Assembly: GCA_018670825.1 (NCBI GenBank)
Contig: JABHIW010000068.1
Span: forward strand, 1-59,456
Reading direction: 5' to 3'
DNA length: 59,456 bases
Origin: Candidatus Scalindua sp.
Lineage (GTDB): Bacteria > Planctomycetota > Brocadiia > Brocadiales > Scalinduaceae
Shown here piece by piece: positions 8,088-15,521 of this stretch. Position 1 is the first letter of the stretch. Each line of letters begins with the position of its first letter. Both the position numbers and the translations under genes were made by a program. A model generated the notes under the pieces. The model was not told the DNA's origin. It did no database searches and worked only from the letters and a program-made list of their open reading frames with translations.

Positions 8088-9812
8088 ATGATCAAGAATA
8101 TCCAATTAATGGCAGGATGCCTGGCGATGATGATTTGTGCTCTATTGCTTGCCCAGCCCACCGCATGGTCAGCTCTTAGAGTATCTCCGACACAGCAAAA
8201 CCTGCAGATATCTCCCGGAAATACAGAAACAATTGAACTGCAGCTCTCCAATTCCAGCAGAACGGATAAGTTGCACTTACATCTATATGTAACAGACTAT
8301 AATATCCGGCAGGACGGCTCACCCGTTTTCCCTAATGCAAACGAAACGAAAGATTCTATTGCATCATGGGTAAATATTAAGGACGCAAATGTCGTGCTGA
8401 ATCCTGGAGAAAGGAGAATAGTACCAATCAGGTATACCGTGCCGAAGCGGGCCAAAGGTGAGAGATATGGTGCTATTATGGTAGAGAAAAAGCCTGTCCC
8501 TTATACAAGAACGCCTGAAGAAGTGAGGAACAATAAACTTAGTGGGATTATCAGTGTTAGTTATAGAATAGCCTGCACAGTAGTATTGTCGGTTGATGGT
8601 ACCAGGTTCGAAAAGAAGGGCAGTGTAACGAACGTGGCGGTTAATATCCCTCCGAGTGATTCGTGGATGGAAAAGCAGAAAATAGAAGTGATGGCCGTCT
8701 TCAAAAATGAGGGCAACATCCATATTTCACCAAGAAGGGGCGAGGCCCTTATCGTACACAAAAAGTTCAGAAAGGTTGTAGCACGGATACCCCTTACTAC
8801 ACCCAGGAATCCTAATATATTCCCAGGTGCATTGAGGAGTTACAAGGGCTATATAGAAGAGCCTCTGCAACCGGGAGAATATGCTGTACAAGCTAAATTT
8901 AACGTGGGTAGTGGAAGAGGCCATACATCTCGTGTCAACACTGAATTCATCATAACCCCGGAACTTGCCGAGGCGATGAACCAGATGTATTATGGGGACA
9001 ATGAATATTCCGGACCCACCATAATCGGTGCAGACCCACAACTGGTAGAGGTAAAAGTACCGGTAGGCGGATTCCGCAGTTCATCCGTTACCGTAAATAA
9101 CCAGCATGAGGAACCTATTCAGGTGCAAAGCTATATCAAAGACCTGCAATTTCAACCGGACGGTGAGATGCAGATCATGGAGTCAGGGACTATCGAAAGA
9201 TCATGTGCCGACTGGGTCAGCATACAGCCTGCGAAATTTTATCTCCAGCCGGGCGCAAGTAAAAAGATCATACTAAGGGTACGCATACCTGATGGAGCAG
9301 ACGGCGGACACTACGGCAAGCTGGTATTTGAAACGTCTCCGTTTACCGCAGATAAGCTGTCGGACTCTGAACCGGAAACGTCATTGGGAAGTACGCTGAT
9401 GGTTGTTATTCCCGGCACATCTAAAATAAAGGGAGCTATTACAAACTTTGAGCCGTCTCTTATTGGAAACGGCAAAATTCCAGAGTTTGCAATAGGCTTT
9501 AACAACACGGGCAATGTGCATATGCGGCCTACAGGCATGATTACGATAAAGGATTACATGGGGGATGTTGTGCATGAACAATCTCTTGGAAAGAACGTTC
9601 CATTTGTTCTTCCAGGCAACACCAGGCAGATAAAAGAAGTATATAACGGAGAGGAACTCCCTGCGGGAAAATACTCTGCCATGATTGTTATTAATTATGA
9701 AGATGAGACAGACGTCAAGGCTGATTGCAAGTTTACGATAACAGATAAGCCAACGACAACAGATAAGCCGATCCAAGTTGCCGGAGACCAGAAAAAGGTA
9801 AACAATTCCTGA
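8088..9812 (+). CDS. Exported protein with two tandem DUF916/chaperone-like units
   Basis: 574 aa. AAAGGAG precedes ATG 8088. The signal peptide (LMAGCLAMMICALLLAQPTA, cleaved near WSA) is followed by two copies of the unit seen in the 5773 gene. The first starts LRVSPTQQNLQISPGNTETI with WVNIKDANVVLNPGERRIV and KGERYGAIMV. The second starts at about residue 320 with ADPQLVEVKVPVGGFRSSSV, then CADWVSIQPAKFYLQPGASK and DGGHYGKLVF. Each unit ends in a second Ig-like domain with an NxGNxHxxP motif (NEGNIHISP, NTGNVHMRP). The C-terminus is a Thr/Lys-rich tail. A doubled chaperone next to several subunit paralogues suggests binding of more than one subunit, or a structural role on the cell surface. 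Domain family assignment is moderate; function is inference. Confidence 0.7.
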   Translation: MIKNIQLMAGCLAMMICALLLAQPTAWSALRVSPTQQNLQISPGNTETIELQLSNSSRTDKLHLHLYVTDYNIRQDGSPVFPNANETKDSIASWVNIKDANVVLNPGERRIVPIRYTVPKRAKGERYGAIMVEKKPVPYTRTPEEVRNNKLSGIISVSYRIACTVVLSVDGTRFEKKGSVTNVAVNIPPSDSWMEKQKIEVMAVFKNEGNIHISPRRGEALIVHKKFRKVVARIPLTTPRNPNIFPGALRSYKGYIEEPLQPGEYAVQAKFNVGSGRGHTSRVNTEFIITPELAEAMNQMYYGDNEYSGPTIIGADPQLVEVKVPVGGFRSSSVTVNNQHEEPIQVQSYIKDLQFQPDGEMQIMESGTIERSCADWVSIQPAKFYLQPGASKKIILRVRIPDGADGGHYGKLVFETSPFTADKLSDSEPETSLGSTLMVVIPGTSKIKGAITNFEPSLIGNGKIPEFAIGFNNTGNVHMRPTGMITIKDYMGDVVHEQSLGKNVPFVLPGNTRQIKEVYNGEELPAGKYSAMIVINYEDETDVKADCKFTITDKPTTTDKPIQVAGDQKKVNNS

Positions 9813-9900
9813 TTTTACCTATAACAATATTATCATTCTTGTGCCAGGCGCAAGGCCTTCTTAGCAAAAACTCTTGATCGCCTGAAACGGATACAACAAA

Positions 9901-11553
9901 ATGACATCAAATCTTGTATTGAAAGAAAAGAAAATCCGACAGAAATTCTATCCTGTTAAATATGGGTGGTTAAGGGGATCCTGTATATTGCTGTTATTTC
10001 TTATGGCACTTCAATCTGTTGGTTGCACTATGTCTAAACCTAATTCGGGCATTGTACCAGGGTATACGGCTGCAAGAAATCTCTTCCATCAGAAGAAGTA
10101 TTCGAAGGCCCGGGATGAGTTTGGCCGGGTACATACAGAGGAGCCTGACAGCCTTGTATCCCCAAACGTTAAGTACTACTCACAGATAAGCGAAAGGAAG
10201 ATAGAGGAAGATAGCGCAGAGTTAGATTTACACTTCGATAACACAAAACTATCTCGGGAAGAAAAAATTCTTAAGGAGATAGAAGACCTTATACCAGCTG
10301 ACTTGAGGGAGTACGAACAGATATCCTCGCATAAATCCTCGCAGGAGGAGAAAAAAGAGACTACAGAAGAAGCCAGGTTGATTACCAACGTCTTCTTTGA
10401 AACAGACATGAGAGAGGCCCTACGGGACATCTCTGCCCAGGCAGGAATCCCTCTTGTAGCTGATGATTCAGTACAAGGGTTGGTTTCGCTGGAGGTGCAG
10501 GACAGACCGCTGGAAGAGACATTAAAGATAATGCTCTCCTCTGGTGGGTATTCGTATAAAAAGATGGATGGCTACTACTTAATTGGAACGGCAGAACCTG
10601 GAAGCCCCACTTTTGAAAAACTGACAACCACGATATACATAAAGCCAACCTACTTTTCTGCCAGAGAGGTTTCCGGTCTGCTTTCATCGTCTTTTAGCCC
10701 TTATATACAGGTGAGTGAGGAGCAGAATGTACTCACCGTTACGGCCTCTGATGACGTAATCACTCGAATTCGAACCGATATATCCGAGATTGATAAAGCA
10801 CCCCAACAGATAGTCTTACAGGCAGTAGTTACGGATATAAGTGAGAGCGGCATAAAGACGCTCTCCAGGTCAATGAATTGGACGTTTAGTCAAAGTGACA
10901 ATGACGATGCTCGGCAGAATTTACGAAGAAACAATGTAACGACTCAAGGATTAAGCTTTGACCCTTCATCGCTCGGTAGCATGGGCCTCACCTATGCCAC
11001 CACCGGGAAACTTACTCGTGGTCTCATAAGCGCTATCAAGGCCCTGGTAGTGAATGACAAAGCGGTCATCCGCGCTACTCCCAGGATTTCCACACTTGAT
11101 GGACATCAGGCTAGAATTTTCATCGGCTCACAAGAGACCTTCTCTGTAACCAGCGGGCCGGCATCATTTCAAACTACACAGTTGGAAAAGATAGAATCGG
11201 GGATCATTCTGGACATAACACCAAGGATCTCTGAATCGGGGGAAATAAACGTCACAATAAACCAGGCAGAGGTTTCTCATGTTGAAGCTAGAGGCGACCT
11301 GGGTCTACCCATAGTAAACAAACGTTCGGTGAACACGGCTGTCAGGGTAAAAGACGGAGAGACTATTGTCATCGGAGGATTGATGCAAAAGAAAAAATCA
11401 GAAACAAAGAAAAAAATCCCTTTTCTGGGAGACGTACCCTATATAGGCGGCATGTTCAGGAGCACTTCTAATAATGAGGAAGAATCAGAGGTTCTTATCA
11501 TGATAACACCACATATCTTAAGAGATGAAGATTTTCTGGATATAGATATATAA
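9901..11553 (+). CDS. Secretin lipoprotein (GspD/PilQ superfamily)
   Basis: Outer-membrane secretin that forms the gated ring for export or pilus passage. A basic N-terminus, hydrophobic segment and lipobox (LQSVGC, Cys42) show it is a lipoprotein; most GspD proteins are not. Residues about 50-150 are charged and helical. A short secretin/TonB N-domain starts near ITNVFFETDMREALRDIS, then an N1/N2-like domain with KPTYFSAREVSGLL. The beta-barrel secretin domain covers the last 250 residues and contains VIRATPRISTLDGHQARIF, IVIGGLMQKKK and IPFLGDVPYIGGMF, all hallmark motifs. At 550 aa it is shorter than typical GspD. It sits between the chaperone-like gene and the pseudopilus cluster, so it could be the outer-membrane exit for either. 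No GspC gene adjoins it. Confidence 0.9.
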   Translation: MTSNLVLKEKKIRQKFYPVKYGWLRGSCILLLFLMALQSVGCTMSKPNSGIVPGYTAARNLFHQKKYSKARDEFGRVHTEEPDSLVSPNVKYYSQISERKIEEDSAELDLHFDNTKLSREEKILKEIEDLIPADLREYEQISSHKSSQEEKKETTEEARLITNVFFETDMREALRDISAQAGIPLVADDSVQGLVSLEVQDRPLEETLKIMLSSGGYSYKKMDGYYLIGTAEPGSPTFEKLTTTIYIKPTYFSAREVSGLLSSSFSPYIQVSEEQNVLTVTASDDVITRIRTDISEIDKAPQQIVLQAVVTDISESGIKTLSRSMNWTFSQSDNDDARQNLRRNNVTTQGLSFDPSSLGSMGLTYATTGKLTRGLISAIKALVVNDKAVIRATPRISTLDGHQARIFIGSQETFSVTSGPASFQTTQLEKIESGIILDITPRISESGEINVTINQAEVSHVEARGDLGLPIVNKRSVNTAVRVKDGETIVIGGLMQKKKSETKKKIPFLGDVPYIGGMFRSTSNNEEESEVLIMITPHILRDEDFLDIDI

Positions 11554-11616
11554 TTGCACAATGCCAGCAGAAATGAGGCATTTAAGGTATTTAATTTTTT
11601 TTGGAAGGAAATAAAC

Positions 11617-12192
11617 ATGAGAAAACAATATTCATTTACAAAGTATCTTTTGTGGATTGCCATCATGGCACCTTTGATTGGGGTTGGCTGTGTTTCTGTT
11701 TCTACTACGGAGTATGTTGATTCACGTATAGACAAGTCCATGCGGGAACTAGAGGAGAGGATGAAACAAGAAAATACGGCTGATGCTGATGATATAATAG
11801 CTAAAATGCAAGGGTGTGAAAGCGCCGTAATCAAGCAGGTTGTTACCGCACTAACCAATGCATTGGAAGCCAAGAAAATAGCAATAAATGCCCAGAAAAA
11901 TGCTGAAGGTGCAAAGAAAAGCGCCGAAGATGCAAATGTAAAGGCTGTTAATGCACTAGACGGTATTGCAGGAGCGCTTACAACTATAGATAAATTCACA
12001 GGTGATGTTGACGAGGTAAAGAAAATTGCTGACAATGCGCTAGAGAAGACCACAGAGGCAGAAGCAAGAATCGCCGAAGCATTAAAGGCCGCTACAGAAG
12101 CAACAAAGGTCGCAGTCAATGCTCTGGAACTCTCATCTGGCACAATACCTACAGCTGAAAATACCGTGAGCTATGCTTCGGAGATACCATAA
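11617..12192 (+). CDS. Small lipoprotein with Ala-rich coiled coil
   Basis: 191 aa from ATG 11617, which has GGAAGGA 7-8 bases upstream; the same frame extends back to 11554 but without a useful ribosome site. The signal peptide ends in a lipobox (IGVGC), so the mature protein is lipidated. The rest is helical, built from repeats rich in Ala, Lys and Glu (such as AKKIAINAQKNAEGAKKSAE), a heptad pattern typical of Lpp-like or secretin-pilotin-like coiled coils. It follows the secretin by 63 bp on the same strand. A role in anchoring or piloting the secretin is plausible but cannot be shown from sequence. Confidence 0.7.
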   Translation: MRKQYSFTKYLLWIAIMAPLIGVGCVSVSTTEYVDSRIDKSMRELEERMKQENTADADDIIAKMQGCESAVIKQVVTALTNALEAKKIAINAQKNAEGAKKSAEDANVKAVNALDGIAGALTTIDKFTGDVDEVKKIADNALEKTTEAEARIAEALKAATEATKVAVNALELSSGTIPTAENTVSYASEIP

Positions 12193-12239
12193 ATCTCAGA
12201 TGAAATGGAGAACAATTGAAAAGAATTGAAATTATAGCA

Positions 12240-12268
12240 TTGACAAAAAAAATATGTTGAAATAATTT
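12240..12268 (+). promoter_or_regulatory. Sigma-70-type promoter for the prepilin-FecR gene
   Basis: TTGACA at 12240-12245 matches the -35 consensus exactly. Seventeen bases later TAATTT at 12263-12268 is a weaker -10 element. The predicted start site is about 55 bp before ATG 12331, which has its own GGAGG. This separates the prepilin-FecR gene from the secretin/lipoprotein pair. Confidence 0.5.
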
Positions 12269-12330
12269 GTTTGTGGCGATACTCTAATGTGCTAGTATGC
12301 GGGTAGTAAGAGTTTTTACTGGAGGTTAAC

Positions 12331-13593
12331 ATGTGGAAACAAAAACGCAAAAACAGCTATAGAGGATTCACGCTTATTGAACTAATCGTAACGCTTTCCA
12401 TAGTCGCCACACTGGCAGGTATCGGGGCTGTTGCCGTAGTCAAAATACGTGGAACAACTAAACAAGTTTCATGTATAAATAACCTGAAAACAATATCCAA
12501 TGGTCTACAATTGTACTATAACGACTACAAGGTATTTCCTGATGATGGCTATCCTGATGATACCGACGATATATATCCGCTTGCCGTTGAACTTAGCGAC
12601 TATATAACTATCCTGGATACGTATCTTTGCCCTCTTGATGATGACACCACCAGTGTCGCAAATCTCGCAAGTTATGATCCTTTCTATGTAAAACGTTCTG
12701 GTGCTGATCAAACTGATTCAATTGAGCAACTTGCCATCGGTTGTCCACGCCACAGGGGAAATGATAGTTCCACTAGTCTCTTCTCTACAGGCTCTACCGT
12801 GATTACAACGGTTGGTACTGTACAGGCCAACGGACAGGAGGTCCCGCCGGATGGGAACAGCACCCAGAGAAAAATAAACACTACAGGTGACAAATTTACA
12901 TTCGATGATGGGAGCACCGTTACGATAACAAGCACCGTAGCGAACTATAATGTATTTCTCGTACAATCAGTCAAACTCTCTGACGGGACCTTGTACAGTA
13001 TCATAAGGATCCAGGGAGATGGAACAATCGATAATGATGTTGCATCAGGTTCAAAATTTGAGGTTATCACGCCGAGTGCGATCGTTGGAGTCAGAGGTAC
13101 AAAATTTACGGTTATTACCACTAACAATGGTGGCTCAACTGGTACAGAAATTACTGAGGGGAAGATTATTTTAACAGACCGTACTACCGGTGCAACAAAA
13201 ACAATGACACCTGAAGCCACACCTGAAATTGTTATAACAGAGGAGGAGCATACTCACTTTCATTGGCATGCCGATGGCACCAAACACTCACATGCACATG
13301 CAGAGGGAAAAGGGGCCCACCATGGGAGAAAGAATGGCAGACAGCACTTGATAAAGCTTATGAAAAAAAGAAAAATGTGGGGTGATGATCATGGTTCTAA
13401 TGGTTCTGATGATGATGATAGTGAAGATAAAATAGTCGTATGCCACAAACCAGGTACAGATGATCAAGAAACAAAGACTATATCGGCAAGTGCCAAGACT
13501 GGACATCTAAACCATGGTGATACATTGGGTGCATGCTCAGGTGTCAGTGCAAATTATTACGGATGGTCGTGGAAGAAGTGGTGGAGGAATTAA
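12331..13593 (+). CDS. Prepilin-type protein fused to a FecR-like domain and a His-rich tail
   Basis: 420 aa. A type IV prepilin leader (RGFTLIELIVTLSIVATLAG, cleavage G12/F13) with a GspG/PilA-like N-terminal helix and head (ISNGLQLYYNDYKVFPDD) is fused to a FecR-like beta domain at about residues 165-290. That domain carries the marks of the family: ANGQEVPPDG, ASGSKFEVITPSAIVGVRGT and TEITEGKIILTD. It is followed by a His-rich stretch at about 305-335 (HTHFHWHADGTKHSHAHAEG) that could bind metal, an Asp/Gly linker, and a C-terminal module VVCHKPGTDDQETKTI ... HLNHGDTLGAC that recurs at the ends of many secreted proteins. FecR domains normally belong to signalling or surface proteins, and I know of no standard pseudopilin with this layout. 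A good GGAGG site precedes the start. Confidence 0.85.
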   Translation: MWKQKRKNSYRGFTLIELIVTLSIVATLAGIGAVAVVKIRGTTKQVSCINNLKTISNGLQLYYNDYKVFPDDGYPDDTDDIYPLAVELSDYITILDTYLCPLDDDTTSVANLASYDPFYVKRSGADQTDSIEQLAIGCPRHRGNDSSTSLFSTGSTVITTVGTVQANGQEVPPDGNSTQRKINTTGDKFTFDDGSTVTITSTVANYNVFLVQSVKLSDGTLYSIIRIQGDGTIDNDVASGSKFEVITPSAIVGVRGTKFTVITTNNGGSTGTEITEGKIILTDRTTGATKTMTPEATPEIVITEEEHTHFHWHADGTKHSHAHAEGKGAHHGRKNGRQHLIKLMKKRKMWGDDHGSNGSDDDDSEDKIVVCHKPGTDDQETKTISASAKTGHLNHGDTLGACSGVSANYYGWSWKKWWRN

Positions 13594-13639
13594 TAGTTAA
13601 TGACAATATATAAATAACTCTGAATCCAACTAACAGGTA

Positions 13640-14229
13640 CAACTATTTCTATTTATTTCTATATTGTTAAATACTTCATTGGGAGTCAGCAGTGTCCGGT
13701 TAGGTTTTTGCTGGTGCTCCATTTATTGCCCCAAACCTGTCATTCCCGCATTTTTTTAGCGGGAATCTAGTTTGACTGATCTTTTAGATACCTGATAAAG
13801 GCATTCGGGTATGACAAAAACAGCATAAGCAAAAACCTAACCGGATGATGTTGATTGGGAGTAAGAGAACCCAGGGTTTTTCTGGTGCAATTATTAAGGA
13901 GGTGCTGGTAGAGTAACACATCCTTATTTGAAATTTCTCAAAAATCTGTCTTCTTAGGAAAACAATGCCTTATTAATCTGTTTCTATTCTCACAGGGACT
14001 TCTTTTCCCATGAATAATACGGATTGACAAAACGGATGTCAACTCCTGACTTGGAAGTAATTTTCTCATATCGGGCAAACTCATGACCGTTCTTTGCATA
14101 TAATTGCACTTACTACGCCCATTGGTCTTTTTAGCTGTTTCTATCTTAGAAAATCCTTCTTTACATAATACTGAAATATGATACCTTTCTTCCTGGGTTA
14201 GCTAGTTGTAAGTAATACGATATGTGCAT
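13640..14229 (-). pseudogene. Degenerate IS30-family transposase
   Basis: Read on the minus strand, fragments in order match an IS30 transposase. They are TQEERYHISVLCKEGFSKIE (N-terminal HTH, 14205-14145); then, after a large internal deletion, NGHEFARYEKITSKSGVDIR and VNPYYSWE (end of the DDE domain, near 14100-14000); CENRNRLIRHCFPKKTDF; LNNCTRKTLGSLTPNQ; and, beyond an inserted element, LTPNEVFNN. At least one frameshift follows the first ATG (14229), one stop lies after YYSWEKKSL and another after KKTDF. The element's noncoding 5' end extends to about 14306. It is dead. It marks an old insertion between the prepilin gene and the pseudopilus cluster. Confidence 0.75.
13695..13845. repeat. 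MITE-like element with perfect 18-bp terminal inverted repeats
   Basis: The left end 13695-13712 (TCCGGTTAGGTTTTTGCT) is the exact reverse complement of the right end 13828-13845, and the match continues imperfectly inwards for 7 more bases. Inside lies a second palindrome, ATTCCCGC/GCGGGAAT, of the kind found in dispersed bacterial repeats. The element is 151 bp with no coding potential. It is flanked by near-identical 15-bp sequences (TTCATTGGGAGTCAG at 13675-13689 and TTGATTGGGAGTAAG at 13851-13865), both encoding the TPN of the IS30 C-terminus. This suggests insertion into that gene with a target duplication. Confidence 0.8.
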
Positions 14230-14522
14230 TTTCCTTTCTATTGACAAGTTTGTGAAGTCAACTTGTATTCCATTGTCAACTCTTGAGGTTTGCACTAATT
14301 AGTTGAAGTTTCCAAATGAGACTAACCTGGAAAAAATGTTTAATTGGACTTGAATGCAAACAGGGTTTTTCCTGCGCATGCGTAAGACAATAATGTGACT
14401 ATGAGGATGTAAGCTTTTTACTTGAATATTTCTTTTGCTTGAGATAGATTTATTCTAGGGGATTTTGGAGATTTCAAAATGGGAACACATTATATAATAT
14501 TTATCATGGCAAGGAGTCAAAA

Positions 14523-14885
14523 ATGAGATTCGGTGAGTATTTAATCAAGAAAGACAAGATTGAAGAAAGCGAACTGGAAGACGCTTTAAAGTTTCAAAAG
14601 GAAAAACATATAACTCTTGGCGTACTGGCTGTAAGAGAAAATTTGCTGAGCAATAAACAGTTGAGTACGATCCTGGATAATCAGAGAGAAGATGGCGGCC
14701 TCTTTGGAGAGATAGCAATTGAATTGGGGTTTATAAGTAAGGAGGGTATTCATAGACTTCTCATATTGCAAAAGGAAGGACACAATCTGCTTGGCGAAAT
14801 ACTGGTCTTATACGGAGCCATTAGCAAGGAGGATATGGAGGTGGAATTAAAACAATTCCACGAATTGAAAGGAGAAGAAAAATAA
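14523..14885 (+). CDS. Stand-alone MshEN/GspE N-terminal-domain protein
   Basis: 120 aa with an AAGGAG ribosome site. It consists only of three copies of the helical motif that makes up the N-terminal domain of GspE, PilB and MshE ATPases: FGEYLIKKDKIEESELEDAL, FGEIAIELGFISKEGIHRLL and LGEILVLYGAISKEDMEVEL. In MshE this domain binds c-di-GMP through LGxxLxxxGxI repeats. The third copy fits that pattern best. No Walker motifs are present. It could be a c-di-GMP-binding regulator of the two ATPases that follow, or a decoy for their partner interactions. Both readings are inference; the domain assignment is strong. Confidence 0.7.
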   Translation: MRFGEYLIKKDKIEESELEDALKFQKEKHITLGVLAVRENLLSNKQLSTILDNQREDGGLFGEIAIELGFISKEGIHRLLILQKEGHNLLGEILVLYGAISKEDMEVELKQFHELKGEEK

Positions 14886-15017
14886 ATTTATAGCGGATTC
14901 TTTTATTAGCCGGAAATACACACCTGTTTCAAACTACTTCTTTCAATATCCATTACAATCTTCGCATTCTCTAGCATAAACTTTAAATTTGTAAAATATT
15001 AATCGGGAGAGAAAAAG

Positions 15018-15248
15018 ATGAATAAACGAAAAGATTCTTTTGATAACTCTGACAACAGTACCCCATTGAATCCGACTGACCGGGACGAACTATTAAAGAG
15101 CTTTGATGAAAAACGCCGGAGCTTTTTGAAAAAGCTTCTTATCTCGGCAGCGTACGTTACACCAGCAATACTATCGTTTTCCATTGGAAATGTAGAGGCA
15201 AGAGCCAAAAAACTTCCCACAAGAAAGAACAAAAAGAGGAGCAGATAA
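15018..15248 (+). CDS. Very small Tat-signal protein
   Basis: 76 aa; GGGAGAG precedes ATG 15018. The sequence is mostly a twin-arginine signal: KRRSFLKKLLISAAYVTPAI with cleavage likely after NVEARA. About 35 hydrophilic residues precede the RR, and only about 15 very basic residues (KKLPTRKNKKRSR) follow. So either the mature product is a tiny basic peptide or the whole protein stays as a membrane anchor. The YVTPAILSF pattern recurs in small Tat-signal proteins of unknown role. It sits between the MshEN protein and the first ATPase, and a tatA gene lies at the far end of the cluster. Confidence 0.6.
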   Translation: MNKRKDSFDNSDNSTPLNPTDRDELLKSFDEKRRSFLKKLLISAAYVTPAILSFSIGNVEARAKKLPTRKNKKRSR

Positions 15249-15336
15249 AAATGATGATTTTTAACGATGTGGCTTGGAATTGCAGTAATATCGTCGGATA
15301 AGAAATCCAGCCTGCACATAAAAATATGTTTTTTTA

Positions 15337-15357
15337 CAGGTCGGGTTTCCCAACCTG
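15337..15357. repeat. Short palindrome of REP type
   Basis: CAGGT/ACCTG arms with an inner GGG/CCC pair around a TTT loop. It lies in the 272-bp gap before the first ATPase gene. A second short stem (CCACC/GGTGG) follows at about 15370-15400. Similar GGGTTTCCC-centred palindromes occur at 44237-44295. Function unknown. Confidence 0.4.
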
Positions 15358-15521
15358 AACAGCGAAGTCACCCACCCGGATAAACCCATTCTGACGGTGG
15401 CAGTTTGCTCGCCAACATTTTCGGTAGCTTTTAATCTCTATGCATAAATCCAACCTATTGCCAGTAGACATGTCTGGCTTATATTATTGTTTCAATACTA
15501 GTAATCCTTTTATTTATTAAA

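Larger units (their letters stand above)
13594..14522. other. Gene-free region with decayed mobile DNA
   Basis: About 930 bp with no intact gene. It holds the remnant of an IS30-family transposase (minus strand) interrupted by a 151-bp inverted-repeat element, listed separately. The last 200 bp before ATG 14523 hold the promoter and leader of the MshEN-like gene, with an AAGGAG ribosome site and an AT-rich block near 14490-14507, but no clear -35. Confidence 0.6.

Noticed and set aside
15360..15440. tRNA or group II intron domain in the gap before the first ATPase
   Set aside because: Short stems only; no T-loop signature, no domain V and no anticodon arm.
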